From Lysobacter sp. 5GHs7-4 (GTDB lineage: Bacteria > Pseudomonadota > Gammaproteobacteria > Xanthomonadales > Xanthomonadaceae), in the NCBI RefSeq assembly GCF_021284765.1, contig NZ_CP089924.1:1-64000 (forward strand): 64,000 bases of DNA, read 5' to 3'. Numbering within the stretch: the stretch's first letter is position 1; each line of letters starts with the position of its first letter. The notes beneath the pieces were generated by a model. That model worked only from the letters and a program-made list of their open reading frames with translations, was not told the DNA's origin and ran no database searches. A program made the translations under genes and the position numbers. Of this stretch, positions 50,567-64,000 are shown in pieces.

Positions 50567-51005
50567 GCCGGCGGGGGCGGCGACGCGGTTCGCTGCGCTC
50601 ACCGCATCCTGCCAGGGGCATTCGATGCCAGACGTGCCGCCTTCTGTGGGAGCGGCGTGAGCCGCGATAGCGCAACTTCGGCCACGACGAAATCGCGGCT
50701 CACGCCGCTCCCACAGCAAGCCGGCGCGCGTGCTTTTCCAACGTACGAACGTGTTTTAGCTCAAGCCGATTGCAAGTTGGCTCGCGTACGCGGCGATGCA
50801 ACATCGCACGCATGCGCATTCGTATCCGCACAGCGACCGTTCGTCGCTAAATCCGCATCGATCTGTAACCGCGCGCACAGACCACGCATTCGCCGCTGGC
50901 CTTTCACGCACCGCGCTTGCCTTAAATCTAGCTGCCGGCGTGGAAGCGCTCGCGCCGACCTGGCCCAGACGGCCGGTTCCGATGTTCAACATGGAGGTTT
51001 CTCGA
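50567..51005. other. Gene-free leader region of the metzincin gene
   Basis: About 440 bp with no supportable gene. The left part holds GC-rich motifs and the REP inverted repeat (50644-50716). The part from 50740 to 51000 is more AT-rich and holds CGTACGAACGTGTTTTAGC near 50740, and the ribosome site ATGGAGG at the end. The reading frame of the protease is open back to 50796, but that extension lacks a signal peptide. Confidence 0.5.
50644..50716. repeat. REP element: perfect 25-bp inverted repeat
   Basis: 50644-50668 (beginning CTGTGGGAGCGGCGTGAGCC) is the exact reverse complement of 50692-50716. The loop is 23 bases. Solo related half-sites occur near 21566, 35895 and 45761. No coding, no T run. 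Confidence 0.85.
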
Positions 51006-52727
51006 ATGCACAGCATCAAGCCGCGCAGCTTGTCTGCGCTGATCGCTCTCGCGCTGGTCGCACCCGCCGCGCACGCGGCGCCCACCTGCCCCGCCAACGT
51101 CCTCGCCCAGCCGAAGACCAACCAGCTGTACGTGTTCTATCCCACCGCCAACACGCCGTTCCCGTCGATCGGCCCGTCCACCTCGGCCGCGCCGTTCAAC
51201 GTCGCCGACCTGGACCCGGTGGTCGGCTCCACCGCCACGCTGCGCAACCGCATCAGCGACTTCATCGTCGACGATTACTGCGAGTTCAACGTCAAGATCA
51301 ACCCCGTCACCAGCCTGCCGGCACCGACCGAACCGCGCTGGCAGATCGTCGCGGTGGGTTCCGACACCGCCGGCAGTCTGTTCGGACAGGCTCAGGCCGT
51401 GGACACCAACGATGCCGATCCGCAGGACTACGCGCGCGTGTGGGCGAAGTCGTTCAAGGACACGTACGGCGCCGCCGGCCAGCCGCTCAACGGCATCAAT
51501 TCCACGCTGGAGCGCTGGTCCACCGCGATCGGCACCACCACCTCGCACGAGGCCGCGCACAACTACGGCGCCGCGCACGGCCACTCGGCGCCGCGTCCGA
51601 CCGAGGACTCGCAGAACTGGCACATCATGGCGACCGGCTCCACCGGCCTGACCGGCGAGATGCGCGCCTCGCGCAACCGCCATTTCAGCGACACCGAGTA
51701 CGAGATCCTCGGCCACAACGTCGGCCTCAACACCAAGACCCTGCACAACTGGGACTTCGTCAATCCCAACAACACCAACGCCAACAAGATGCGCATCAAG
51801 CTGCTCAGCACCAGCAACAGCCTGAGCATCAACTGGTGGTACAACGGCTCGGAAAGTCCGTGGCAGAACCCGACCGTCACCTACACCGGCAGCACCCAGA
51901 ACTTCCAGGGCAACGTCTACTACGTGCACAACCTGGACTTCGCCAGCGCCAAGCCCTGGAGCGGCCCGACCGCCGGCGTGGTGATGCCGGCCGCGCCCTT
52001 CCATACCGGCGCCACCTTCGCCGGCAGCGCCAGCGTGATCGTATTCGACGTGCAGTTGTTCAACGGCGCCACCCTGCTGCCGCTGGCGCCGCGCCTGGCC
52101 GGTTACGACGCCGGCGACATCGACATCGCCACGGGCGCGTTCAATCTGAACTTCTTCAACACCAATCCGGCGGCCGGCCCGCTGGAGTTGTCGGAAGTGC
52201 AGATCTTCCGCTCGCCGCGCATGCTCGACATCTCGGCGATGATGCGCGACGGACGTCCGGTGGACGTGCGCGGGCAGCCGGTGGAGTTCCACTCCAGCAG
52301 CATCATCCGCAAGCAGGTCGTGGCCGAACGCCTGCAGATACCGCTGGGCAAGATGACCGACCCGCGCACGGTCGACATCGTCTACAAGCCCGAGGACTGC
52401 CCGCAGGGCGCCAAGGGCAGGCAAGGCCCCGGCGATCACGCCAGCGGCGAGATCAAGTACTGCCACAAGGGCAATGCGCTGAGCTTGTTCCCCAACACCT
52501 ACACCTACCTGGTGGCCAACGTGATCGAGCCCAATGCGACCTATTGGGATCCGCGCCTGCGCAAGTTCGTGCAGGGGCCGCAGCAGAACACCATCTACTA
52601 CCAGGTGGGCGGCGTGGTGCCGGACCTCAACCGCAACGGCCAGGACGATCTGATCGACATCCGCACCGGCGTGTCCAAGGACGAGGATCGCAATGGCGTG
52701 CCGGACGATGCGCGGCCGGAGCAGTGA
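51006..52727 (+). CDS. Secreted metzincin-type zinc metalloprotease
   Basis: The ATG at 51006, preceded by ATGGAGG, gives 573 residues with signal peptide SLSALIALALVAPAAHAAP. The zinc site is HEAAHNYGAAH (181-191), which fits HExxHxxGxxH exactly. It is followed after about 20 residues by the Met-turn WHIMATG. The rest (about 240-530) is beta-rich with no named domain. The C-terminus has two acidic loops, DLNRNGQDD and DEDRNGVPDD, of the calcium-binding thrombospondin-3 type. It should be an exported protease. It is convergent with uvrD. Confidence 0.9.
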   Translation: MHSIKPRSLSALIALALVAPAAHAAPTCPANVLAQPKTNQLYVFYPTANTPFPSIGPSTSAAPFNVADLDPVVGSTATLRNRISDFIVDDYCEFNVKINPVTSLPAPTEPRWQIVAVGSDTAGSLFGQAQAVDTNDADPQDYARVWAKSFKDTYGAAGQPLNGINSTLERWSTAIGTTTSHEAAHNYGAAHGHSAPRPTEDSQNWHIMATGSTGLTGEMRASRNRHFSDTEYEILGHNVGLNTKTLHNWDFVNPNNTNANKMRIKLLSTSNSLSINWWYNGSESPWQNPTVTYTGSTQNFQGNVYYVHNLDFASAKPWSGPTAGVVMPAAPFHTGATFAGSASVIVFDVQLFNGATLLPLAPRLAGYDAGDIDIATGAFNLNFFNTNPAAGPLELSEVQIFRSPRMLDISAMMRDGRPVDVRGQPVEFHSSSIIRKQVVAERLQIPLGKMTDPRTVDIVYKPEDCPQGAKGRQGPGDHASGEIKYCHKGNALSLFPNTYTYLVANVIEPNATYWDPRLRKFVQGPQQNTIYYQVGGVVPDLNRNGQDDLIDIRTGVSKDEDRNGVPDDARPEQ

Positions 52728-52762
52728 TGTGGTTGCGACGCTGAAACTGGATTAGCGCCGTA

Positions 52763-52811
52763 AAGCAACAGCAAATCCCCCTCAATCCCCCTTTTCCAAA
52801 GGGGGAGGCAG
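52763..52811. repeat. Solo half of the MITE-like element
   Basis: CAGCAAATCCCCCTCAATCC followed by CCCTTTTCCAAAGGGGGAG repeats the left half of the element at 41191-41310 with two or three changes. CCCCCTTT and AAAGGGGG pair around TCC. It is between convergent genes and may end transcription from either side. Confidence 0.65.
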
Positions 52812-52853
52812 AAGCGGTGCGCCGGGCCTTGGGGTCCGGCGCATCGCGTCGGC

Positions 52854-55031
<2,178 letters not shown>

Positions 55032-55085
55032 CCTAGTATTGTAACGGCCGCACCCGCGGGAACCTTGCTCGGGCCTGGACATCCA

Positions 55086-56048
55086 ATGCCTATGCGCCGC
55101 CCGACCCTGACGCTGACGATCGCCTGCGCGCTGGCCCTGGCCGGCCCGCAGGCGCACGCCGACGACGCCGGCCAGGCGCGCACGCTGCGCAGCGGCGGCA
55201 ACGCGCTGCAGGTCGGCGTGGAAGGCGTGTCCGATCCCGAGCGCGTGGCGATGCTGCAGCGCTGGCTGGCCGAATGCGCGGATGCCAGCCTGACCGCGTT
55301 CGGGCGCTATCCGCTGCGCACGGCGCGGGTGCGCATCCGCGAGATCGACAGCCGCGATGCCAGCCCGGTGCCCTGGGGCCAGACCCGCCGCGACGACGGC
55401 GTGGCCGTGCTGCTGTACGTGCGGCGCGGCGCCAGCCTGGAGCAGTTGCGCGCCGACTGGACCGCGGTGCACGAGCTCTCGCACCTGTTCCATCCCTATC
55501 TGGGTCGCGAAGGCCGCTGGATGGCCGAGGGCCTGGCCAGCTACTACCAGAACGTGTTGCGCGCGCGCGCCGGTTTGCTCACGCCCGACCAGGCCTGGCG
55601 CCAGCTCGATGCCGGCTTCGGCCGCGGCCGCCGTGTCGGCACGGGCGCGGCGCTGGACGAACTGGGCCGTGGCGGCACCATGCGCGTGTACTGGGCCGGT
55701 GCCGCCTACTGGCTGGAGGCCGATCTGGCCTTGCGCGCGCGCGGGCTGGACCTGGACACGCTGCTGTCGCGTTACGCCGCCTGCTGCCTGGACGCGACCG
55801 CCGACGACATGGACGCGATGACGGCGCAGCGCTTCGCCGCCGAACTGGACCGCCTGGGCGGCGACGGCGTGTTCGCGCGGTTGTACGCGCGCTATGCGCG
55901 CTCGCGCGAGTTTCCGGATCTGGACGCCGCCTATGCCGCGCTCGGCCTGGAAGCCGATGCGGGCGGCTTGCGGTATTCGTCCGACGCCGATGCCGTGCGC
56001 TTGCGCACGGCGATCATGGGGCCCAGGCCGGCGCGCGCAGCGCGCTGA
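55086..56048 (+). CDS. Secreted peptidase-MA-like metallopeptidase
   Basis: The ATG at 55086 (or 55092) gives about 320 residues with a signal peptide ending near AHADD. The zinc site is HELSH (129-133), followed by RWMAEGLASYYQ, where Glu148 is the likely third ligand. This layout fits the peptidase MA family (gluzincin-like). The C-terminal half is helical with a Cys pair (AACCLDA). The gene is divergent from uvrD, with 54 bases between starts. The target is unknown. Confidence 0.82.
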   Translation: MPMRRPTLTLTIACALALAGPQAHADDAGQARTLRSGGNALQVGVEGVSDPERVAMLQRWLAECADASLTAFGRYPLRTARVRIREIDSRDASPVPWGQTRRDDGVAVLLYVRRGASLEQLRADWTAVHELSHLFHPYLGREGRWMAEGLASYYQNVLRARAGLLTPDQAWRQLDAGFGRGRRVGTGAALDELGRGGTMRVYWAGAAYWLEADLALRARGLDLDTLLSRYAACCLDATADDMDAMTAQRFAAELDRLGGDGVFARLYARYARSREFPDLDAAYAALGLEADAGGLRYSSDADAVRLRTAIMGPRPARAAR

Positions 56049-56298
56049 AGCGCGCTCGCCTAGCGCCGCGTGCATACGCACAAGTATCGACGGGCGCATC
56101 GATCACGCACTGCGAATGCGACACATCGAATCGGCCACCCGGTTCGGCGCAACCTCGCATCCGACGGCACCGATGCGCGCGCGGCGATGATAGATTGCGA
56201 CGGTAGACGCGTTAGGCCATGGATACGGCAGAGACGCCGCTGGCTGCCGGAACTATCCGCATCACCCGCATAGCGGCATCGGACAAGGAGAGTTACAC

Positions 56299-56529
56299 AT
56301 GCACAAGATCATGCTTGGCGTGGCGATTGCGCTGATCGGCCTGGGAATGAGCTCCAGCGCGAACGCGTGGCCGCCGCCGACCTATCCCTGCAATGCCAGC
56401 AACCAGGGCGCGCAGACCGCCACGCAGTTCGGTTCGGGCTACATCGTCTGGGAATGCGACGGCCAGAACTGGCAGTTCATGCTGCAGTACGTCTGCGATT
56501 CGCAGGGCAACAACTGCATCCCGCTGTAA
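56299..56529 (+). CDS. Tiny secreted Cys-containing protein
   Basis: The ATG at 56299 follows AAGGAGAG by 6-7 bases and gives 76 residues. The signal peptide is MHKIMLGVAIALIGLGMSSS, ending near ANAW. The mature ~52 residues contain four Cys (about positions 31, 53, 66 and 73) in CNASNQGAQ, WECDGQNWQF, VCDSQGN and NCIPL, suggesting two disulphides. The Gly/Trp/Asn pattern recalls small lectin-like or inhibitor folds, but no family was recognised. It stands alone, with a hairpin after it. Confidence 0.75.
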   Translation: MHKIMLGVAIALIGLGMSSSANAWPPPTYPCNASNQGAQTATQFGSGYIVWECDGQNWQFMLQYVCDSQGNNCIPL

Positions 56530-56539
56530 GGCGGCGCCG

Positions 56540-56569
56540 GACGCAGAGGCACGCGCCTCTGCGTCTTCG
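56540..56569 (+). terminator. Perfect 11-bp hairpin after the small secreted gene
   Basis: GACGCAGAGGC (56540-56550) pairs with GCCTCTGCGTC (56555-56565) around ACGC, then TTCGCC. It starts 10 bases after the stop and lies between convergent genes. The T run is short, so termination is likely but not certain. Confidence 0.6.
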
Positions 56570-56583
56570 CCTGGGCCCGCGCC

Positions 56584-57222
56584 TCAGTGCGCCTTGGCCG
56601 CCTTGGGCGCATGCGCCATCAGCTTGTCGGTCATCGCGATGCCGATCGCCGAGAGAATGAAGACCGTGTGGATGATGGTCTGCCACATCACGCCCAGCGA
56701 GCTCGACTTGGTGCAGGCCGCGCCCAGGCCGGTGACGCCGGCGGCGGTCGCGTCGGCCACCATCTTCATCGCGGCCAGACCCTCGGCGCTGCTGCACATC
56801 GGCAGGCCCAGATCGCCGGCGGCGATGAAGGTCTTGAGCAGGTGGATCGAGGAGATGCCGATGATCGCCATCGCCAGCTTGACCTTGAGCACAGAGGCGT
56901 TGACGTGGCTCAGCCACTCCGGCTGGTCCGGATGGCCCTCCAGGCGCAGGCGCGAGACGAAGGTTTCGTAGCCGCCCACGATCACCATCACCAGCAGGTT
57001 GGAGATCATGACCACGTCGATCAGGCCCAGCACGATCAGCATGATGCCCTGCTCGTTCAAGGTGTTGGCGCCGTGGATCAGGTGCCACAGCTCCTTGAGG
57101 AACAGGAACACGTAAACGCCTTGGGCGACGATCAGGCCCAGGTACAGCGGCAGCTGCAGCCAGCGCGAGCTGAAGATCAGCGCGGGCAGCGGATTGAGGC
57201 GTTCGGTACGCTCGATGGTCAT
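56584..57222 (-). CDS. UPF0114 (YqhA-family) membrane protein
   Basis: The ATG at 57222 gives 212 residues (MTIERTERLNPLPALIFSSRWLQ); the frame is open 18 codons upstream without homology. Three or four membrane segments include LPLYLGLIVAQGVYVFLFL, GIMLIVLGLIDVVMISNLLVMVIVGGYE and MWQTIIHTVFILSAIGIAMTD. These match UPF0114/YqhA, whose role is not established. It is divergent from the GST operon. Confidence 0.88.
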   Translation of the reverse strand: MTIERTERLNPLPALIFSSRWLQLPLYLGLIVAQGVYVFLFLKELWHLIHGANTLNEQGIMLIVLGLIDVVMISNLLVMVIVGGYETFVSRLRLEGHPDQPEWLSHVNASVLKVKLAMAIIGISSIHLLKTFIAAGDLGLPMCSSAEGLAAMKMVADATAAGVTGLGAACTKSSSLGVMWQTIIHTVFILSAIGIAMTDKLMAHAPKAAKAH

Positions 57223-57264
57223 GCGATGGCCTGGCGGACTGGCATTAAAGGCCGACCAGGGTAA

Positions 57265-61217
<3,953 letters not shown>

Positions 61218-61226
61218 GCTTCTCGC

Positions 61227-61769
61227 CTAGCGCGTGCCGTGCTCGGACGTGTCGCCGTTGGCATGCGCCAGCGCAGGAGCGGCGTCCAGGTCGGCGGCAT
61301 CGCGCATCGGCAGGTCGGGGAGATCGCTGTCGTCGACCCACTGCGCATCGCGCGGGTCGCTGACGCCGCCGCCGACGACTTCGATGAGGTCCAGCTTGCT
61401 CGCCTCGTCGCACTCTTCGGGCTTCGCCTCCGGCAATAGCGGCGCGATCGCGAACGGAGACACCGCGGGCTCGGCCGCTGCCGGCGTCAGCAAAGCCGGC
61501 GGGTCGGCGGCGAATGCGCCGCCCGAGACCAGGGTGGCGGCGATGGCGATGCCGAAACCCGCGCCGCGACGCGTCGGTGCCGGACGCGGCACCCGGTAGG
61601 ACACGCAGATCGGGCCGGACGCGGCCTGCAGCAGCGCGCGGCGCTCGGACTCGCTCAAGCCGTCCAGCGCATGCACCTGCGTGCTGCAGCGGCCGCAGTA
61701 GCCGTCGATGCGACGCAGTTCGTCGACACCTAGCGGACAAGGCTGATCGATCTTGGGAACCAGGGCCAT
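61227..61769 (-). CDS. Membrane protein with N-terminal Cys motif (paralogue 1)
   Basis: The ATG at 61769 follows GGAGAG and gives 180 residues. The N-terminus CPLGVDELRRIDGYCGRCSTQVH holds CxxC-type Cys and His that could bind zinc or an iron-sulphur centre. LSESERRALLQAASGPICVSY follows, with a fourth Cys. A single hydrophobic segment (GAGFGIAIAATLVSGGAFA) is at about 70-90, then an Ala/Pro-rich linker. The end contains GVSDPRDAQWVDDSDLPDLPM. The next gene is a clear paralogue in the same order. It is convergent with the transglutaminase gene, 9 bases apart. Family not named. Confidence 0.82.
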   Translation of the reverse strand: MALVPKIDQPCPLGVDELRRIDGYCGRCSTQVHALDGLSESERRALLQAASGPICVSYRVPRPAPTRRGAGFGIAIAATLVSGGAFAADPPALLTPAAAEPAVSPFAIAPLLPEAKPEECDEASKLDLIEVVGGGVSDPRDAQWVDDSDLPDLPMRDAADLDAAPALAHANGDTSEHGTR

Positions 61770-61809
61770 GGCGGACTCTCCTGCAGGACGGGTTACAGGT
61801 GGCTAACGG

Positions 61810-62340
61810 TCAGCGCCGGGCAATGGGGTTATCCGTAGAGGCGTCTGTGGAGGCGGCCGCCTCGTCCAGCGTCGCCGCATCGCGCATCGGCAGGTCGGGC
61901 AGCTCGCTGTCGTCGACCCACTGCGCGTCGTGCGGGTCGCTGACGCCGCCAAGCACGATGCGCTCCAGCTTCTCGTCCTCGCAGTCCTGCGACGGCGCCG
62001 GTGCGGCCAGCAAGGGCGCGGGCGCGACCGGCGAGGCCTGCTCGCCGGTCGCTGCGGGCAGCAAGTCCGGCGGATCGGAGGCGAAGGCGCCGCCGGACAC
62101 CAGCGTCGCCGCGATCGCGAGACCGAAACCCGCGCCACGCCGCATCGCACGCGGGTGCTCGGACCGGTACGACACGCAGATAGGACCATCGGCGGCGGCC
62201 AGCAAGGCGCGCCTGTCGCTGTCGCTCATCGCGTCCAGCCGGTGCACGTGTTTGTCGCAGCGCGTGCAGTGGCCATCGAGCCGGCGCTGTTCGTCGACGC
62301 CCAGCGGGCACGGCGTGTCGATCTTCGGAACCTGAGCCAT
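61810..62340 (-). CDS. Membrane protein with N-terminal Cys motif (paralogue 2)
   Basis: The 176-residue product shares with its downstream neighbour the start MAQVPKIDTPCPLGVDEQRR, the CTRCDKHVH motif, CVSY, the hydrophobic segment GAGFGLAIAATLVSGGAFA and the C-terminal block GVSDPHDAQWVDDSELPDLP. The linkers differ greatly in sequence and length, so the two ends are under selection and the middle is not. The ribosome site is AGGGGGCGA. Likely a tandem duplication and co-transcribed. A single-pass protein with a redox- or zinc-type cytosolic head is inferred. Confidence 0.82.
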   Translation of the reverse strand: MAQVPKIDTPCPLGVDEQRRLDGHCTRCDKHVHRLDAMSDSDRRALLAAADGPICVSYRSEHPRAMRRGAGFGLAIAATLVSGGAFASDPPDLLPAATGEQASPVAPAPLLAAPAPSQDCEDEKLERIVLGGVSDPHDAQWVDDSELPDLPMRDAATLDEAAASTDASTDNPIARR

Positions 62341-62451
62341 GTCGCCCCCTTTTGAGGCGTTTTACCACGGCCCGGCGCAACCGGCACGCCGCGCCTTGGC
62401 GCCGGCGCCGGGACTGCGGATACTGCGCGTATCGCCCCTGGAACTGCCCGC

Positions 62452-62967
62452 ATGGCCGCCGTCCCGCCGCCCCTGCCCCAGCGCGACTGGGCGCAACGCA
62501 ACCGTCTGTGGTTCCTGCCGCTGTTGGTGGTGCTGGGACTGGGCCTGATCGTGGGCCTGGTGCTCGGGGTGTTCTCGACGGTCCGCAACCAGATGACCTC
62601 GCATCCGGCCTATGTCGAAGCCCTGGCGCGAGCGCGCAAGGATCCCAAGGTGATCGCCGAACTGGGCCAGCCGATGGAGCCGGGCCTGCTCGTCATGGGC
62701 AGCGTCCAGCAGGACAGCGACGGCGGCCATGCTTTCCTGAGCATCCCGCTGATCGGCCCCAAGGCCGAAGCCAAGCTGTCGGTGATGGCGTTTGACTACG
62801 GCGAAGGCGACGGATGGGAATACACGACCATGGCGCTGCAACTGGCCGACGGCCGCGAAATCTCGTTGCTGACGACGCCGCCCTCGCTGCCCGACGACTC
62901 CGAGGACTCCGAGGAATCCCGCGCGCCGGGCTGCGACCGGCCCAAGGACGACGGCCTGGAGGCCTGA
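62452..62967 (+). CDS. Coa1-like (cytochrome oxidase assembly, DUF1783) membrane protein
   Basis: The 171-residue product has one membrane segment (WFLPLLVVLGLGLIVGLVLG, about 20-40). The region after it, VRNQMTSHPAYVEALARARKDPKVIAELGQPMEPG, then GHAFLSIPLIGPKAEAKLSVMA and WEYTTMALQL, matches Coa1/DUF1783. The C-terminus is acidic and disordered. Mitochondrial Coa1 aids cytochrome oxidase assembly; in bacteria the role is untested. No oxidase genes are adjacent (cydAB is 24 kb away and of another class). Confidence 0.8.
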   Translation: MAAVPPPLPQRDWAQRNRLWFLPLLVVLGLGLIVGLVLGVFSTVRNQMTSHPAYVEALARARKDPKVIAELGQPMEPGLLVMGSVQQDSDGGHAFLSIPLIGPKAEAKLSVMAFDYGEGDGWEYTTMALQLADGREISLLTTPPSLPDDSEDSEESRAPGCDRPKDDGLEA

Positions 62968-63051
62968 TCGCCCGGACGTGACCTACGGCGCATGCCCGCG
63001 CCGCGCCCGGGGCCTATGGTCGGCGGACCTCACCACGGCCCTACCCCGCCC

Positions 63052-64000
63052 ATGAAGACCCTCGCTCTTGCGATTTCCCTGGCGCTGCTCGCGCCGACGG
63101 CCGCGTTCGCCGCGCCGGCCGCCAAGCCCGCGGCCGGCGCGACCAAGCCCGCGCCGGCCTGGGTCACCCAAAGCAACGAATACGCACAGATCCTGCTCAA
63201 GGCGCAGGGCGAGTTCGCGCCGGAGCAGATGTCGTTCTTCGGCGTGCCCGGTTTCGACGAGCGCGTCGCCGACCTCAAGCCCGACAACAGCGCGCGCTTT
63301 CGCGCGACCATCGGCAAGGCGCGCGAGGAACTGCGCGGCAAGCTGATGTTGGAACGCAACGCCGACGTGCGCCAGGATCTGGAAATCATGATCGCCGCCG
63401 CCGATCAGAGCATCGCCGGCAGCGAACTCAACGAGCGCCTGACCCTGCCGTGGAACGACGCGCCGCAGATGGTGTTCCAGGGCATGCAGGGCCTGCTGTC
63501 CGACCAGACCCCGCCCGAGCGCCGCGCGCGCGCCTTGGCGCGCCTGAAGAACTACGTCGGCCAGGGCACGGACACCACCCCGATCACCGTGCTTGCGCGC
63601 CAGCGCTACGAAGAACGCGCCGGCGACGCGGCCAAGCTGCGCCCGACCAAACTCGAAGTCGAGCAAGCGCTGGGCAACGTCGAAACCTACGCCGCCGGCA
63701 TCCGCAAGCTGTTCGAGAAGTACAAAATCGCCGGCGCCGAACCCGCGCTGGCGGCGATGGAACAGCAGTTCAAGGACTACGCGGCCTGGGCGCGCAGCAC
63801 CGTGCTGCCGCAGGCGCGCACCGACAACCGCCTGCCGCCGGAGCTGTACGCGTTCGGCCTCAAGCAGTACGGCATCGACGTCGACCCGCAGCTGCTGATC
63901 CGCCGCGCCCAGGTCGAGTTCATGGAAACGCGCGCGGCGATGCGCCAGCTGGCGCCGCTGGTGGCGCAGGCCAAGGGCCTGACCGGCATCGACGGTCACG
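63052..64000 (+). CDS. DUF885-type secreted protein, 5' part (runs off right edge)
   Basis: The ATG at 63052 opens a frame that continues to the window end (316 codons). The signal peptide is MKTLALAISLALLAPTAAFA. The rest is helical and resembles the N-terminal half of DUF885 (metallopeptidase-like) proteins: FGVPGFDERVADLKPDNSAR, QDLEIMIAAADQSIAG, RLKNYVGQGTDTTP and PPELYAFGLKQYGIDVDP. The part that would hold the HExxH site lies beyond the window, so activity cannot be judged. Confidence 0.85.
   Translation, partial: MKTLALAISLALLAPTAAFAAPAAKPAAGATKPAPAWVTQSNEYAQILLKAQGEFAPEQMSFFGVPGFDERVADLKPDNSARFRATIGKAREELRGKLMLERNADVRQDLEIMIAAADQSIAGSELNERLTLPWNDAPQMVFQGMQGLLSDQTPPERRARALARLKNYVGQGTDTTPITVLARQRYEERAGDAAKLRPTKLEVEQALGNVETYAAGIRKLFEKYKIAGAEPALAAMEQQFKDYAAWARSTVLPQARTDNRLPPELYAFGLKQYGIDVDPQLLIRRAQVEFMETRAAMRQLAPLVAQAKGLTGIDGH

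Overview
The window is high-GC chromosomal DNA that looks like Lysobacter or a close relative (Xanthomonadaceae). The supporting signs are the divergent rhlB / trxA-rho block, a protein ending in an XVIPCD-type secretion domain of the Xanthomonas/Lysobacter bacteria-killing type IV secretion system, a C-rich-loop sRNA beside polA that resembles Xanthomonas sX13, many secreted S9 peptidases and metalloproteases, and xanthomonad-style intergenic repeats. I see no phage, insertion sequence, CRISPR array, rRNA or tRNA.

Layout. 1-11.5 kb: the 5' part of a secreted protein gene, and upstream of it an ~11 kb gene for a surface protein with 17 apparently identical 375-bp repeats, more DUF11-type domains and two C-terminal OmpA-like domains. 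12-16.3 kb: an XRE-cupin regulator behind a palindrome-rich promoter region, then a leftward block ftsE-ftsX, a double-receiver protein and ung. 16.6-21.5 kb: a small secreted protein, rhlB, and divergently trxA and rho (RNA turnover and termination). 21.6-25.6 kb: three leftward genes, namely a putative type IV secretion effector, a secreted protein of unknown function and a periplasmic TonB-C-like protein. 25.8-31.4 kb: an OmpR-type two-component pair, a secreted agmatine-deiminase-family enzyme and a Kef-type K+/H+ antiporter. 31.6-35.1 kb: a large membrane-ankyrin protein coupled to ycgL. 35.2-36.1 kb: a repeat-rich gene-free stretch. 36.1-38.6 kb: cydAB. 38.8-43.8 kb: two tandem S9 peptidases separated by a MITE-like element. 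44-46.4 kb: a secreted protein, hemF and a DUF421 membrane protein. 46.5-50.6 kb: the sRNA candidate, polA, a DUF2782 lipoprotein and a GNAT. 51-56.5 kb: a metzincin protease, uvrD, a peptidase-MA-like protein and a tiny secreted Cys-containing protein. 56.6-64 kb: a UPF0114 protein, a GST / dipeptidyl-peptidase / transglutaminase-like operon, two paralogous Cys-motif membrane proteins, a Coa1-like protein and the start of a DUF885 protein that runs off the right edge.

Together, housekeeping genes (ung, ftsEX, rhlB, trxA, rho, cydAB, hemF, polA, uvrD) alternate with an exported-protein repertoire typical of a predatory, proteolytic soil bacterium. The most interesting items are the putative type IV effector with its neighbour, the 17-copy repeat gene, the sX13-like RNA, the receiver lacking its phospho-acceptor, and the composite intergenic repeats at 35.4-36.1 kb. 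Several starts were moved downstream of the longest open frame because of Shine-Dalgarno sites, signal peptides or family start points; each entry says so.
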